This document shows, in pieces, positions 1 through 8,516 of a stretch of 64,000 bases of DNA. Below the pieces are notes generated by a model that ran no database searches, was not told the origin of the DNA, and worked only from the letters and a program-made list of their open reading frames with translations. The DNA is from PALSA-1006 sp964532405 (GTDB taxonomy: Bacteria > Pseudomonadota > Gammaproteobacteria > Burkholderiales > Gallionellaceae): positions 12,512 to 76,511 of the forward strand of contig CAZHIC010000008.1 of assembly GCA_964532405.1 (NCBI GenBank). The letters are read 5' to 3'. The position numbers and the translations under genes are program-made. Every line of letters begins with the position of its first letter. The stretch's first letter is position 1.

Positions 1-2832
1 GGTGAGAGCGAGGCTAGGGATAAAGGAGGTGCTTTGTCGGGAGACCTCAAGCGTGCATTGTTCTTGGTTGATGACAAGTCCACTTTTGAGGAGATTTTAA
101 AACGCGCGGCGCCGAGTCTTCGAGAAGTATTGCCGGACGTGTTCAGTCAGCTGGAGGCAGGAGGGTATCTCCGGGACAAGGCCAAGCCTTTTGCGGAACC
201 CCAAATCGTTATGCCGAAGATCATTGCCCCCGGATCGAGTGGGGAGTTGGATTTCACCGGGTTCGCGAGTGCGCCGGTACAAAAAAGTGTAGCAACGGAT
301 GCCGATGCGGCGCGAGCTCGTGCTGAGCTTGAGGCAGCAGTCGAGGCCGCTAAAATGAAAGCGCGGGCTGAGGCTGAGGCGAAAGCGGAAGCCAATATAA
401 AATTGGCTTCCGAGCTTGCTGCAAGGAGTAAAGCCGAGGCGGAGATTCGAGCCAAGCAGGATATGCTAGTGAGAGAGCAGGCGGGGGCCAAGGCAAAACA
501 AGAGGCTGAGGCACGGGCACGCGCCGAACAAGCTGCTGCGCAAGCCAAGCAGCAGTTGGAGATCGCAGCCCGCGAAAAAGCCGAGGCGGAGGCGCGAGCC
601 AGACAAGTTGCGGAAGCTGCGGGCTTAAAAGCGGAGCAAGAAGCTGCGCGAGTCAAGGCCGAACTGGAAGCTGCGGCCAAGACTCGGCAGGAAGCCGAAG
701 CGGTACGTTTGAAAGCCGAGCAAGAGGCTGCTCGCGTGAAAGCGGAACAGGAAGCAGCCAAGGTCAAAGCCGAGGCTGAAGCTAGAGCTTTGGCAGCAGA
801 GCGCGCCCGGCAGGAAGCCGAAGCGGTGCGTTTGAAAGCCGAGCAAGAGGCTGCTCGCGTGAAAGCGGAACAGGAAGCAGCCAAGGTCAAAGCCGAGGCT
901 GAAGCTAGAGCTTTGGCAGCAGAGCGCGCCCGGCAGGAAGCCGAAGCGGTGCGTTTGAAAGCCGAGCAAGAGGCCGCTCGCGTGAAAGCGGAACAGGACG
1001 CAGCCAAGGTCAAAGCCGAAGCTGAAGCCAGAGTTTTGGCAGAAGAGCGCGCCCGGCAGGAAGCCGAAGCGGTACATTTTAAAGCCGAGCAAGAAGCTGC
1101 TCGCGTCAAAGCTGAAGCTGAAGCGAGAGCATTGGAGCGCGCACGGAAGGAAGCTGAAGCCGTACGCGTGAAGGCCGAACAAGAAGCGGTACGCGTCAAG
1201 GCGGAGCTGGAAGTGGCCAAGGCCAAAGTCGAGGCCGAAGTCCGTGCATTGGCAGAACAGCGCGCCCGGCAGGAGGCCGAAGCGGTACGCTTGAAGATCG
1301 AGCAAGATGCACAGCGAGAAAAAGCAGAGGCAGCAGCAAAGCGGGCCTCGCAGCCGCAGGCTACGCAAGAGCAGGAGGCACTTCGTGCTGCGGAAAGTGA
1401 GCGCATGAAGTCCGCGCAAGTCAAGTTGGCAGCTGAACAGGCCGAGCAAGAAGCCGCCGCTCAGCGGGCGAATCAGGAAGCGCGAAAATTGGCAGAGGAG
1501 CAAGCAAAGACATGGGCGGCTGCGGAACAGCGCGCCAAGGCGCAGGCGAAAGTCGAGGCCGAGCGTCCGTCGCAGCCCGCTGCTGCCTCACCCGCAAAGC
1601 CAGCGCCGCAGAAGATTGCCAGCGCGCGCCGCAAGCCTTTGCCTTTGGGGAAGATCGCGGCAGGACTGTTTGTATTGGTCTTGCTGTCGATAGTGCTTCT
1701 GCCCTATGTGATGCCATTGAGCAGCTATGTAACGCCGCTAGAACAAAAACTCTCGGCGCAATTTAAACAGCCGGTGCATGTGGGCAATCTGCGCGCCGCA
1801 TCGCTGCCTTGGCCCAAGCTGCAATTGGAAAAAGTTACTGTGGGCGGTGCGCAGGAACTGAAGGTGGGCAATGTGGAAGTGACTTTCGATCTCTTCTCTC
1901 TGTTCTCACCCGTCAAGGTTATACGCCGTGTCGAGTTGCAGGACATTACTTTGGAAGCAGCGTCCTTAGACAAGGAGTTGAGCTGGTTGCAACAGATCGG
2001 CGCCAATGCAAATTATCCGGTGGCGCATGTGACGGTGCAGCGTGCCAAGGTTTCCAGCGAAGAGATTTCTCTTCCCGTGTTCAGTGGCGAGCTCGATATC
2101 AATGAGCAGGGCAAGGTGAGCAAGGTAACGCTCAAAAGCGCAGATGCGAAATTTGATGTCGCGCTGCAACCCGTGCAGGATCGTTGGCAGATTGTGCTGA
2201 ATGCGAAAGAGACTTCGTTTCCGTTGTTCCCCAATGTGCTGTTCAATGATCTCAGCGCCAAGGGTGAGATCGGAGCAACAGGAGTCAATTTTGTCGCTAT
2301 CGAGGGGCAGGCTTATGGCGGATTTTTGAACGGGAATGCCAAGCTGAACTGGCAAAAGGGTTGGCAATTGCAAGGTCGTATCGAGGCGAGAACCATCGAG
2401 TTGAATAAACTGTTTCCGAAATTCGGCGTGACGGGAGAGCTGGCCGGAGCAAGCAACTTCGTTTCTTCAGGACTCAAGCCCGGCAAGCTTGCCGATGCCG
2501 CGCAAATGGACGGCACGCTCGTGGTCAAGAAGGGTGTCATCAACGGCATGGATATGGTCGAGACCGCACGCCAGGGTAGTCGCCAGAACGGATCCGGTGG
2601 GCGTACGCATTTCGATGAACTGACGGGTAGTTTCCAGGCGAATGGTCGCGGCCAGAGTTTTCAACAGTTGAAAATTTCTTCCGGGATTTTAAATGGCAGC
2701 GGTTATTTCGATGTAAACGGGAGCGGGCAAATATCGGGCCATCTCTCGGTTGAATTGAAGGCGCGCGCCGGGGCTTCGTCGCTGGCGTTATCCGGCGCTT
2801 TGACGGAGCCGGTTTTGCGCGCGGCCCGGTAA
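1..2832 (+). CDS. AsmA-family membrane protein with long repetitive coiled coil (5' end outside window)
   Basis: The frame is open from base 1, and the first residues after position 1 look like the inside of a small winged-helix-like domain (ALSGDLKRALFLVDDKST, ending near LEAGGYL). The TTG at 34, although preceded by AGGAGG, is therefore probably not the real start. Numbering from that TTG, residues ~90-520 are an Ala/Glu/Lys/Arg-rich coiled coil containing 41-residue repeats. A single membrane helix lies at ~540-562. The C-terminal ~370 residues resemble the AsmA family, ending in the typical 'LSGALTEPVL' strand. AsmA-like proteins span the periplasm and are linked to outer-membrane lipid and protein homeostasis. 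A cytoplasmic wHTH plus coiled coil fused to a periplasmic AsmA domain would be topologically consistent with the single helix. Function is inferred from family only. Confidence 0.75.
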   Translation, partial: GESEARDKGGALSGDLKRALFLVDDKSTFEEILKRAAPSLREVLPDVFSQLEAGGYLRDKAKPFAEPQIVMPKIIAPGSSGELDFTGFASAPVQKSVATDADAARARAELEAAVEAAKMKARAEAEAKAEANIKLASELAARSKAEAEIRAKQDMLVREQAGAKAKQEAEARARAEQAAAQAKQQLEIAAREKAEAEARARQVAEAAGLKAEQEAARVKAELEAAAKTRQEAEAVRLKAEQEAARVKAEQEAAKVKAEAEARALAAERARQEAEAVRLKAEQEAARVKAEQEAAKVKAEAEARALAAERARQEAEAVRLKAEQEAARVKAEQDAAKVKAEAEARVLAEERARQEAEAVHFKAEQEAARVKAEAEARALERARKEAEAVRVKAEQEAVRVKAELEVAKAKVEAEVRALAEQRARQEAEAVRLKIEQDAQREKAEAAAKRASQPQATQEQEALRAAESERMKSAQVKLAAEQAEQEAAAQRANQEARKLAEEQAKTWAAAEQRAKAQAKVEAERPSQPAAASPAKPAPQKIASARRKPLPLGKIAAGLFVLVLLSIVLLPYVMPLSSYVTPLEQKLSAQFKQPVHVGNLRAASLPWPKLQLEKVTVGGAQELKVGNVEVTFDLFSLFSPVKVIRRVELQDITLEAASLDKELSWLQQIGANANYPVAHVTVQRAKVSSEEISLPVFSGELDINEQGKVSKVTLKSADAKFDVALQPVQDRWQIVLNAKETSFPLFPNVLFNDLSAKGEIGATGVNFVAIEGQAYGGFLNGNAKLNWQKGWQLQGRIEARTIELNKLFPKFGVTGELAGASNFVSSGLKPGKLADAAQMDGTLVVKKGVINGMDMVETARQGSRQNGSGGRTHFDELTGSFQANGRGQSFQQLKISSGILNGSGYFDVNGSGQISGHLSVELKARAGASSLALSGALTEPVLRAAR
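685..1330 (+). repeat. 123-bp tandem repeats inside the coiled-coil gene
   Basis: Units begin with the same CGGCAG/CGGAAG hexamer at 685, 808, 931, 1054, 1144 and 1267. The spacing is 123 bp (41 codons) except for one 90-bp unit (1054-1143), which has lost 11 codons. The units at 685 and 808 differ by only about one base. Length steps are multiples of three, so the reading frame is kept. This is the pattern of a minisatellite that could vary in copy number between strains. Confidence 0.9.
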
Positions 2833-2880
2833 ATATGAAATTCGCGTAGCGATTCGTTTGCCCCTCGCCCGCTTGCGGGA

Positions 2881-2933
2881 TAACCAGCGACTCAGCGGCT
2901 TTGCCGCCTAGTCGATTGGCTAGTAGTTCTATC
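2881..2933 (+). repeat. Short hairpin element, copy 1 (TAACCAG...CTAGTAGTTCTATC)
   Basis: The 53-bp element starts TAACCAG and ends GGCTAGTAGTTCTATC. Inside is a hairpin: CGACT (2888-2892), a 2-nt internal loop, GCGGC, a TTT loop, GCCGC, a 2-nt loop, AGTCG (2910-2914), with an outer CCA/TGG pair. The flanks (CCCGCTTGCGGGA before and GGAGGGTTGGGGAGAGGGG after) look like two halves of a GC-rich intergenic repeat that the element has split. A second copy lies at 38692-38750 with the same ends and the same fold but compensated stem bases. Confidence 0.7.
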
Positions 2934-2958
2934 GGAGGGTTGGGGAGAGGGGCGCTGG

Positions 2959-3939
2959 TTATTTCTTCCAGAATGAAAGAAGCGTCAGCAACGAAGACAG
3001 TCTCCCTGTCGGGTTGCTCGAATTCGGGGTGTAGGCGGGTTCTTGCTTCTTTAAGTAGGAGGGCGGGGAAACCAGCCCCGTGACTTGCGGTTTTTTTGAG
3101 GGAGCGATGCCCAGCATCTCCTCTATCACAGCGATACGTTCCGCGTTAAGCTCGACAAAGTTCTGGCACTCTTCCTCGCTCAACCCCAGTCTCTTTACCG
3201 CTGCGATCTTGTCCCAGGCGATCACTTTCGCACGGGCGCGGTCTTCTTGCAGGTTGGCGATGGAAATGACGTCGGTATAGTCGGCACGCGGCATGTCTCC
3301 GGAGTCGCGATGCAAACTTTCATGCGCCCCAACTACGCCGATCAAATCATGCGGGAAATTCCATTTTTGCAACAGTTTCGTTCCAATGGCATTGCCGCAC
3401 TTGCGAATTAATTCCTCCAGCTTGTCTTCCTCGATCCGCGCATGGTTTTTTTCGATATGCAGGCACAGCGGCAATATGCCGATGTCATGCACCAAGCCGG
3501 CCAGCATGGCTTGATCCGGCGATAGATGCGGCTGACGCAGGGCAAGCACGTAACTCACCGCCGCCACTTCGCGGCTATGCGCCCAAACCGCTTTCATATA
3601 CTTGTTGATGATCGGATTTTTGGCGTAAAACATTTTGTTCATGGTGATGGTCATCACCAGATTGCGCAGCTGGCGATAACCCAGGCGGGTGACGGCTCCG
3701 CGCACATTTTTGACTTGCGCCTTGTCGGTAAAGGCGGCACTGTTCGCCGTTTTGATAAGCTGGGCGGAAATAAGCGGATCGCTGGAAAGTAGCAGTACGA
3801 TCTGGTCGGCAGAGACATTCGGGTCGTCTATCAGATCCTGAATTTTGATTGCCACATCCGGCAAGGTCGGCAATACGAGCGTGTCGTTGTCGATGGCCGC
3901 AATGACTTCATCGAGTAGCGCCTGATGCTCAATCGTCAT
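2959..3939 (-). CDS. HDOD domain signalling protein
   Basis: This 326-residue protein is an HDOD-domain protein. The HDOD core spans about residues 20-215, with the motif LPTLPDVAIKIQDLI at the start and an HD pair (His151-Asp152 in LAGLVHDIG) that is often lost in this family. HDOD proteins are regulatory relatives of HD phosphohydrolases and are commonly found in chemotaxis, biofilm and c-di-GMP networks; catalytic activity is usually not shown. The C-terminal ~60 residues are low-complexity (KKPQ...SNPTGRLSS) and run up to a GC-rich intergenic repeat. It starts 4 bp after the aminotransferase stop on the same strand, so the two are probably co-transcribed. The specific signal is unknown. 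Confidence 0.85.
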   Translation of the reverse strand: MTIEHQALLDEVIAAIDNDTLVLPTLPDVAIKIQDLIDDPNVSADQIVLLLSSDPLISAQLIKTANSAAFTDKAQVKNVRGAVTRLGYRQLRNLVMTITMNKMFYAKNPIINKYMKAVWAHSREVAAVSYVLALRQPHLSPDQAMLAGLVHDIGILPLCLHIEKNHARIEEDKLEELIRKCGNAIGTKLLQKWNFPHDLIGVVGAHESLHRDSGDMPRADYTDVISIANLQEDRARAKVIAWDKIAAVKRLGLSEEECQNFVELNAERIAVIEEMLGIAPSKKPQVTGLVSPPSYLKKQEPAYTPNSSNPTGRLSSLLTLLSFWKK

Positions 3940-3943
3940 GTGG

Positions 3944-5137
3944 TTAATTCAGGGCTTTGGCGATGCGCGCAATGGCGTTCTGCAAGTTCTCCATCGAAGT
4001 GGCGAAAGACAAACGGATGTAGCCCTCGCTGCCGAACGCCGAACCCGGCACTACCGCCACGCCGGCTTCGACCAGCAGATATTCGGACAGCGCGATATCG
4101 GTCGCCTCCTTGATGATGCCCTTCTTGTGCAGCGTGGCGATGGCGCCACGGGCATCGGGGAAGGCATAGAACGCGCCGCCTGCCATCAGGCACTTCAATC
4201 CCGGAATTTTGTTCAGCTCGTTCACCACGAACACATGACGTTCGCGGAAGGCTTTCAGCATCGGCGCGAGACAGTTTTGGTCGCCGTTCAGCGCAGCTTC
4301 AGCGGCCACTTGCGAAATGGAGGTCGGATTGGAGGTGCTCTGCGACTGCACGTTCTCCATCGCCGTAATGATGTTCTCCGGCCCCGCCGCATAGCCGATA
4401 CGCCAGCCGGTCATCGCGTAGGCCTTGGACACGCCGTTCAGCACCATGGTGCGTGGAGTCAGGTCGGGGCAAGCATTCAGGATGTTGACGAACTTCGCAT
4501 CGGCCAGCGCGATGTGCTCGTACATGTCGTCGGTGGCGATCAAGATATTCGGATGCTTGCGCAGCACCGCGCCCAGTGCCTGCAAATCTTCCAGCGTATA
4601 CACCGCGCCGGACGGATTACTCGGGCTATTGATCACCACCATCTTGGTCTTGGGCGTAATCGCCGCTTGGAGTTGCGCGGGTGTCATCTTAAAGCCCTGC
4701 TCGATACCCGCCTGCACGATCACTGGCTTGCCTTCCGCGATGATCACGATGTCGGGGTACGACACCCAATACGGCGCGGGCACGATCACCTCATCTCCGG
4801 GATTGATCACCGCCAGCGCGAGATTGAAGAAACTCTGCTTTCCGCCGCATGAAACCAGAATCTGCTTGGCTGTGTAATCGAGGCCGTTGTCGCGCTTGAA
4901 CTTGGCGATGATCGCAGCCTTGAGCGAAGGCGTGCCGCCTACTGCGGTGTACTTGGTGAAGCCCTTGTTGATCGCCGCGATGGCCGCATCTTTGATGTGC
5001 TGCGGCGTATCGAAATCCGGCTCGCCCGCACCCAGCCCGATGATGTCCTTGCCTTCGGCTTTCAGCTTAGCCGCGCGGGCGGTGACGGCGAGAGTGGGGG
5101 AGGGCTTGATGGCTTGTACGCGGGTGGAGAGAGGCAC
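3944..5137 (-). CDS. aatA: Aspartate aminotransferase (class I PLP enzyme)
   Basis: At 397 residues this matches the usual length of bacterial subgroup I-gamma aspartate (and prephenate) aminotransferases. The sequence has the N-terminal GAGEPDFDTP motif (residues 37-46), the NSPSNPSGAVY loop (170-180), and the PLP lysine Lys238 in NGVSKAYAMTGWRIGY. It would transfer the amino group between aspartate and 2-oxoglutarate in the cytoplasm. Prephenate transamination is possible in this subgroup, but the sequence alone does not settle it. It is the first gene of a minus-strand pair with the HDOD gene. Its upstream region (5138-5683) is shared with the divergent glycogen phosphorylase. Confidence 0.93.
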   Translation of the reverse strand: MPLSTRVQAIKPSPTLAVTARAAKLKAEGKDIIGLGAGEPDFDTPQHIKDAAIAAINKGFTKYTAVGGTPSLKAAIIAKFKRDNGLDYTAKQILVSCGGKQSFFNLALAVINPGDEVIVPAPYWVSYPDIVIIAEGKPVIVQAGIEQGFKMTPAQLQAAITPKTKMVVINSPSNPSGAVYTLEDLQALGAVLRKHPNILIATDDMYEHIALADAKFVNILNACPDLTPRTMVLNGVSKAYAMTGWRIGYAAGPENIITAMENVQSQSTSNPTSISQVAAEAALNGDQNCLAPMLKAFRERHVFVVNELNKIPGLKCLMAGGAFYAFPDARGAIATLHKKGIIKEATDIALSEYLLVEAGVAVVPGSAFGSEGYIRLSFATSMENLQNAIARIAKALN

Positions 5138-5289
5138 GATATTTCCTTGGGGTTTAAACAGTAGTGCGAATTATACCTGTAGCGGGAAAAGAATGAATTG
5201 GCGGCAAGAAAAGTCGGTTTTTAAGACGGCGCTTTAAAGCCCCAAGTGCAAAAAGCGCAGCGTGATGCTGCTTAAAGGGCATCTCTATA

Positions 5290-5338
5290 AATAAATAAGG
5301 TAATCCCCCGGCTTAGCCGGGGGATTACCTTATTTATT
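5290..5338. repeat. Perfect 23-bp inverted repeat with 3-nt loop
   Basis: Arms 5290-5312 and 5316-5338 are perfectly complementary around a TTA loop. The core is CCCCCGGC/GCCGGGGG and the outer parts are AT-rich (ATAAATAAGGTAAT). Neither neighbouring gene ends here, since both start outward from this region, so it is not simply their terminator. It has no T-run after either arm beyond the mixed TTATTTATT. It could end an unannotated small RNA, mark a small transposable element, or bind a dimeric regulator. Confidence 0.8.
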
Positions 5339-5450
5339 CAGCGTGGCGATAGTATCGTTCAGTACGAATCGCCTGAAAAATGGGGTATCGATCCCTTTAA
5401 ATTTCTTTAGTCTCTTACCGGTTAAATGATGTCAAAATATGACAAGATTT

Positions 5451-5535
5451 TCTCACGCGGAGGCGCGGAGGACGCGGAAAATATAGGCTTCCGCCCGCTT
5501 TGTTTTTTCTCTGCGTCTCCGCGCCTCCGCGTGAA
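5451..5535. repeat. Dispersed-type imperfect palindrome (CACGCGGAGGCGCGGAG)
   Basis: The left arm (TCTCACGCGGAGGCGCGGAGG, from 5451) and the right arm (ending CCGCGCCTCCGCGTGAA at ~5535) are complementary over about 24 bp with one small indel. The loop is about 30 bp. Palindromes of this 'CGCGGAGGCGCGGAG' kind are common intergenic repeats in proteobacterial genomes; that statement is from general knowledge, as only one copy is in this window. Confidence 0.65.
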
Positions 5536-5683
5536 ACCCTGTTTGGTTCCGGCTTGTCCGGCTTAGGGGAAAGCGGTTTGCCGAACAGTGGAAGGATGTG
5601 CATAATGAACTCGATATGAAATGAAAAACACATGAGCAAGGGTGGAAGCAAGCTGGAGTCAATTAAATTAGGAGAGATGAAAC

Positions 5684-8164
5684 ATGGCGACAAAATCAAA
5701 AAAAGCGATGGTGTGTCATTTGGAAAAAGCATTTGATCGCGCGTCAATCAGAAACGCGCTGGATGAAAGGCTGATCTATTCGGTGGGCAAGGAGTCGCTC
5801 AATGCGACTACCCGCGATTGGTATATGACGGCGGCTTATGTGGTGCGCGACCGTTTGATTGACCGCTGGATGCAAACCATGAGCAGCTATTACGAGGCGA
5901 ATGCGAAGCGCGTCTATTATTTGTCGATGGAATTTTTGATGGGGCGTTCGTTGATGAATAGCCTGCACAATCTGGAAGTGGAGCAGCCGACGCACGAGGC
6001 GTTGCGCGAGCTGGGGGTGGAATTGGAAAAATTGCGCGACGAGGAATACGACGCGGCGTTGGGCAATGGCGGTTTGGGGAGATTGGCGGCGTGCTTTCTC
6101 GATTCGATGGCGACGCTGGATTTGCCCGGTTACGGTTACGGCATCCGTTACGAGTACGGGATGTTTCAGCAGCACATCGAGGAGGGGCGTCAAGTGGAGC
6201 ACCCGGACAACTGGTTGCGTTACGGCAACCCTTGGGAGTTCGGGCGTCCCGAGGTGTTGTATCAGGTAAAATTTCACGGGCGTGTGGCGCACTATACCGA
6301 CGATAAAGGAATTGTCCGCCATCAATGGATGGATACGGATGACGTGATGGCGATGGCGCACGACACGCCGATTCCGGGCTATGGCACGCGCACGGTGAAC
6401 AACATGCGTTTGTGGGCGGCGAAGTCGTCGCGCGATTTCGATCTGGGGTATTTCAACCAGGGAAACTACATCAAGGCAGTCGAAGACAAAGACCGTTCGG
6501 AGAACTTGTCGAAAGTATTGTATCCGAACGACACGACACAGATGGGGCATGAGCTGCGCCTGAAACAACAATACTTTTTTACTTGCGCTTCGCTGCAAGA
6601 CATTTTGGTTCGATACCTTAAAGATCACGACAATTTTGATTCGTTGCCGGACAAGGTGGCGATCCAGTTGAACGATACGCATCCCTCCATTACGATAGCC
6701 GAATTGATGCGGGTGCTGGTTGATATTCATCATCTGTCGTGGGAAAAAGCGTGGGACATTACCCGCCGCACTTTCTCTTACACCAATCACACGCTGATGC
6801 CGGAAGCGCTGGAAACCTGGCCGGTGGCGATGTTCGAAAATATTTTGCCACGGCATTTGCAAATCATTTTTGAGATCAACCATCGCTTTCTGGAAGAAGT
6901 GCGCCACCGTTTTCCCGGCGATATGGATATTCTGAAGCGCATGTCCATCGTGGGCGAGGAGGGCGGCAAGCGCATACGCATGGCGCATCTGGCGATTGTC
7001 GGCAGCCGCAAGGTGAACGGGGTGGCGGCGATTCATACGCGACTGATGAAGCAGACGATCTTCGCCGATTTTGACCGTTTTTATCCCGGCAAAATTATCA
7101 ATATGACCAACGGCATTACGCCGCGTCGTTGGCTGAATCAATCGAATGTTCCTTTGTCGGAATTGATTTCTTCACGTATCGGCAAGGGCTGGATTAAAGA
7201 TCTGGATCAGTTGAAACGCCTGATCCCATTGGCGGATGACAAGGCTTTTCGCAAGCAGTTCGCGGACATCAAGCGGGCGAATAAACAGCGCCTGGTCGGT
7301 TTGATCAAACAAAAATGCAATCTGGATGTGGATGTGGATTCGCTGTTCGACGTGCAAATAAAACGCATTCACGAATACAAGCGCCAACTGCTCAACATGC
7401 TGCATATCATCACGCTCTACAACCGCATCCGTCATGGCGGGGAGTGCGTGCCGCGCACGGTGATTTTTGGCGGCAAAGCGGCTCCGGGCTATGCGGTGGC
7501 CAAGCTCATCATCAAGCTCATCAACGACGTGGCCGACGTCGTCAACAACGACCCGCAAGTGGCGGGGCGTTTGAAGGTTGTGTTCATACCGAATTACGAT
7601 GTATCCAATGCCGAAATTATCGCGCCGGCAGCCGATTTGTCCGAGCAGATATCCACTGCCGGTACCGAAGCATCCGGCACGGGCAACATGAAAATGTCGC
7701 TGAACGGTGCGCTGACCATCGGCACGCTGGACGGCGCCAACGTCGAGATCGGCGAAGAGGTGGGCTGGGACAATATCTTTATTTTCGGGCTCACTGCTGA
7801 CGAAGTGGCGAGCGTGCAAGCCAAAGGTTATCAGCCGTGGGACTACTTCAATGCCAATGCCGAATTGCGCGAGGTGTTGAACATGATCGGTTCGGGTTTC
7901 TTCTCGCCGAGTCAGCCGGATCGCTTCAAACCCATTATCGATAACTTGTTGCAGCGCGGCGATCAATATCTGTTGCTGGCCGATTACGCCGCTTACATCG
8001 CCTGCCAGGGAGAGGTTGAGACGGCTTACAAGAATCAGGAGCTATGGGTGAAGAAAACGATCATCAATGTCGCCAACATGGGAAAATTCTCCAGCGACCG
8101 TACCATCGCGCAGTATGCAAAAGAGATTTGGGATGTGAAACCGGTGGATAAGCCGGATTGTTGA
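5684..8164 (+). CDS. glgP: Glycogen/starch/alpha-glucan phosphorylase (first copy)
   Basis: At 826 residues this has the full length of a family GT35 phosphorylase. It releases glucose-1-phosphate from the non-reducing ends of glycogen using phosphate. Visible signatures are EFLMGRSLMNSLHNL near the N-terminus, GNGGLGRLAACFLDS, QLNDTHPSITIAELMR, the KRIHEYKRQLLN segment, and the PLP-binding region EASGTGNMKMSLNGALTIG, in which the Lys carries PLP. The ATG at 5684 is preceded by TAGGAGAG. It ends at a hairpin terminator that also faces the minus-strand ackA/xfp genes. The second phosphorylase at 12775-15348 is clearly homologous but diverged, so this is an old duplication or separate acquisition rather than a recent copy. 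Confidence 0.95.
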   Translation: MATKSKKAMVCHLEKAFDRASIRNALDERLIYSVGKESLNATTRDWYMTAAYVVRDRLIDRWMQTMSSYYEANAKRVYYLSMEFLMGRSLMNSLHNLEVEQPTHEALRELGVELEKLRDEEYDAALGNGGLGRLAACFLDSMATLDLPGYGYGIRYEYGMFQQHIEEGRQVEHPDNWLRYGNPWEFGRPEVLYQVKFHGRVAHYTDDKGIVRHQWMDTDDVMAMAHDTPIPGYGTRTVNNMRLWAAKSSRDFDLGYFNQGNYIKAVEDKDRSENLSKVLYPNDTTQMGHELRLKQQYFFTCASLQDILVRYLKDHDNFDSLPDKVAIQLNDTHPSITIAELMRVLVDIHHLSWEKAWDITRRTFSYTNHTLMPEALETWPVAMFENILPRHLQIIFEINHRFLEEVRHRFPGDMDILKRMSIVGEEGGKRIRMAHLAIVGSRKVNGVAAIHTRLMKQTIFADFDRFYPGKIINMTNGITPRRWLNQSNVPLSELISSRIGKGWIKDLDQLKRLIPLADDKAFRKQFADIKRANKQRLVGLIKQKCNLDVDVDSLFDVQIKRIHEYKRQLLNMLHIITLYNRIRHGGECVPRTVIFGGKAAPGYAVAKLIIKLINDVADVVNNDPQVAGRLKVVFIPNYDVSNAEIIAPAADLSEQISTAGTEASGTGNMKMSLNGALTIGTLDGANVEIGEEVGWDNIFIFGLTADEVASVQAKGYQPWDYFNANAELREVLNMIGSGFFSPSQPDRFKPIIDNLLQRGDQYLLLADYAAYIACQGEVETAYKNQELWVKKTIINVANMGKFSSDRTIAQYAKEIWDVKPVDKPDC

Positions 8165-8210
8165 GTTGCTTTTAGTTCCCTCTCCCGCTGAAGGGGGAGG
8201 GGCGCAACAC

Positions 8211-8245
8211 AAAGGCTGATTCCGAAAAAGGATCAGCCTTTTTTA
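8211..8245. terminator. Bidirectional hairpin terminator between glgP and the 86-residue gene
   Basis: The stem AAAGGCTGAT (8211-8220) pairs with ATCAGCCTTT (8232-8241), with an additional CC/GG pair and a GAAAAA loop. It is followed by TTTT. It overlaps the stop codon of the minus-strand gene ending at 8233. A second GC-rich hairpin (CCCTCTCCC...GGGGGAGGG, ~8178-8201) lies just upstream. Confidence 0.85.
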
Positions 8246-8493
8246 TTCAGTATCGCGTGTAAGCGTTCTTCCTTATGTATCTTTTCAACGGTAAGGATAA
8301 CGATATGGACTTCGGCGGAAGAGAGCTGGGGGAAGTGTTCCTGCACCATGTGCGCCATTGCGAAATTCGATACGGTTTTGACGGTGTCGTTGCCAGCCAC
8401 TATCGGGGCTAGCAATTCGCAGGCTTGTACAAATATTTTGCGTACTGGATGGTGTTCGCGGCGTTCATCGGCAGGGGCAATTGTCGTGTTCAT
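8233..8493 (-). CDS. Hypothetical protein, 86 residues, in the xfp-ackA operon
   Basis: I do not recognise this protein. It is predicted helical and soluble, with no signal peptide or membrane segment, and it has a hydrophobic central stretch (KTVSNFAMAHMVQEHF) and a charged C-terminus (EKIHKEERLHAIL). It starts 23 bp after the acetate kinase stop on the same strand, and its stop lies inside the terminator stem. It is therefore probably the last gene of the xfp-ackA transcript. The close spacing suggests a role with these enzymes, but nothing in the sequence says which. Confidence 0.65.
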   Translation of the reverse strand: MNTTIAPADERREHHPVRKIFVQACELLAPIVAGNDTVKTVSNFAMAHMVQEHFPQLSSAEVHIVILTVEKIHKEERLHAILNKKG

Positions 8494-8516
8494 AGCGTTA
8501 AATTCCAGAGAGTGAA

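Larger units (their letters stand above)
5138..5683. other. Divergent intergenic region, 546 bp, with two inverted repeats
   Basis: I see no convincing gene here. It separates the start of aatA (minus) from the start of glgP (plus) and so must hold both promoters. It contains a small hairpin (GCAGC-GTGAT-GCTGC, ~5252-5266), a perfect 23-bp inverted repeat (5290-5338) and a dispersed-type inverted repeat (5451-5535). The glgP ribosome site is TAGGAGAG at about 5669-5676. Confidence 0.7.

Noticed and set aside
34..36. TTG start with AGGAGG for the first gene
   Set aside because: The frame is open to base 1 and the residues just before it continue a domain-like pattern, so the gene more likely starts outside the window.
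147..1503. Long minus-strand frames opposite the coiled-coil gene
   Set aside because: They are a consequence of the repetitive Ala/Glu/Lys codons of the plus-strand gene; Ser/Cys/Ala-rich translations have no family look.
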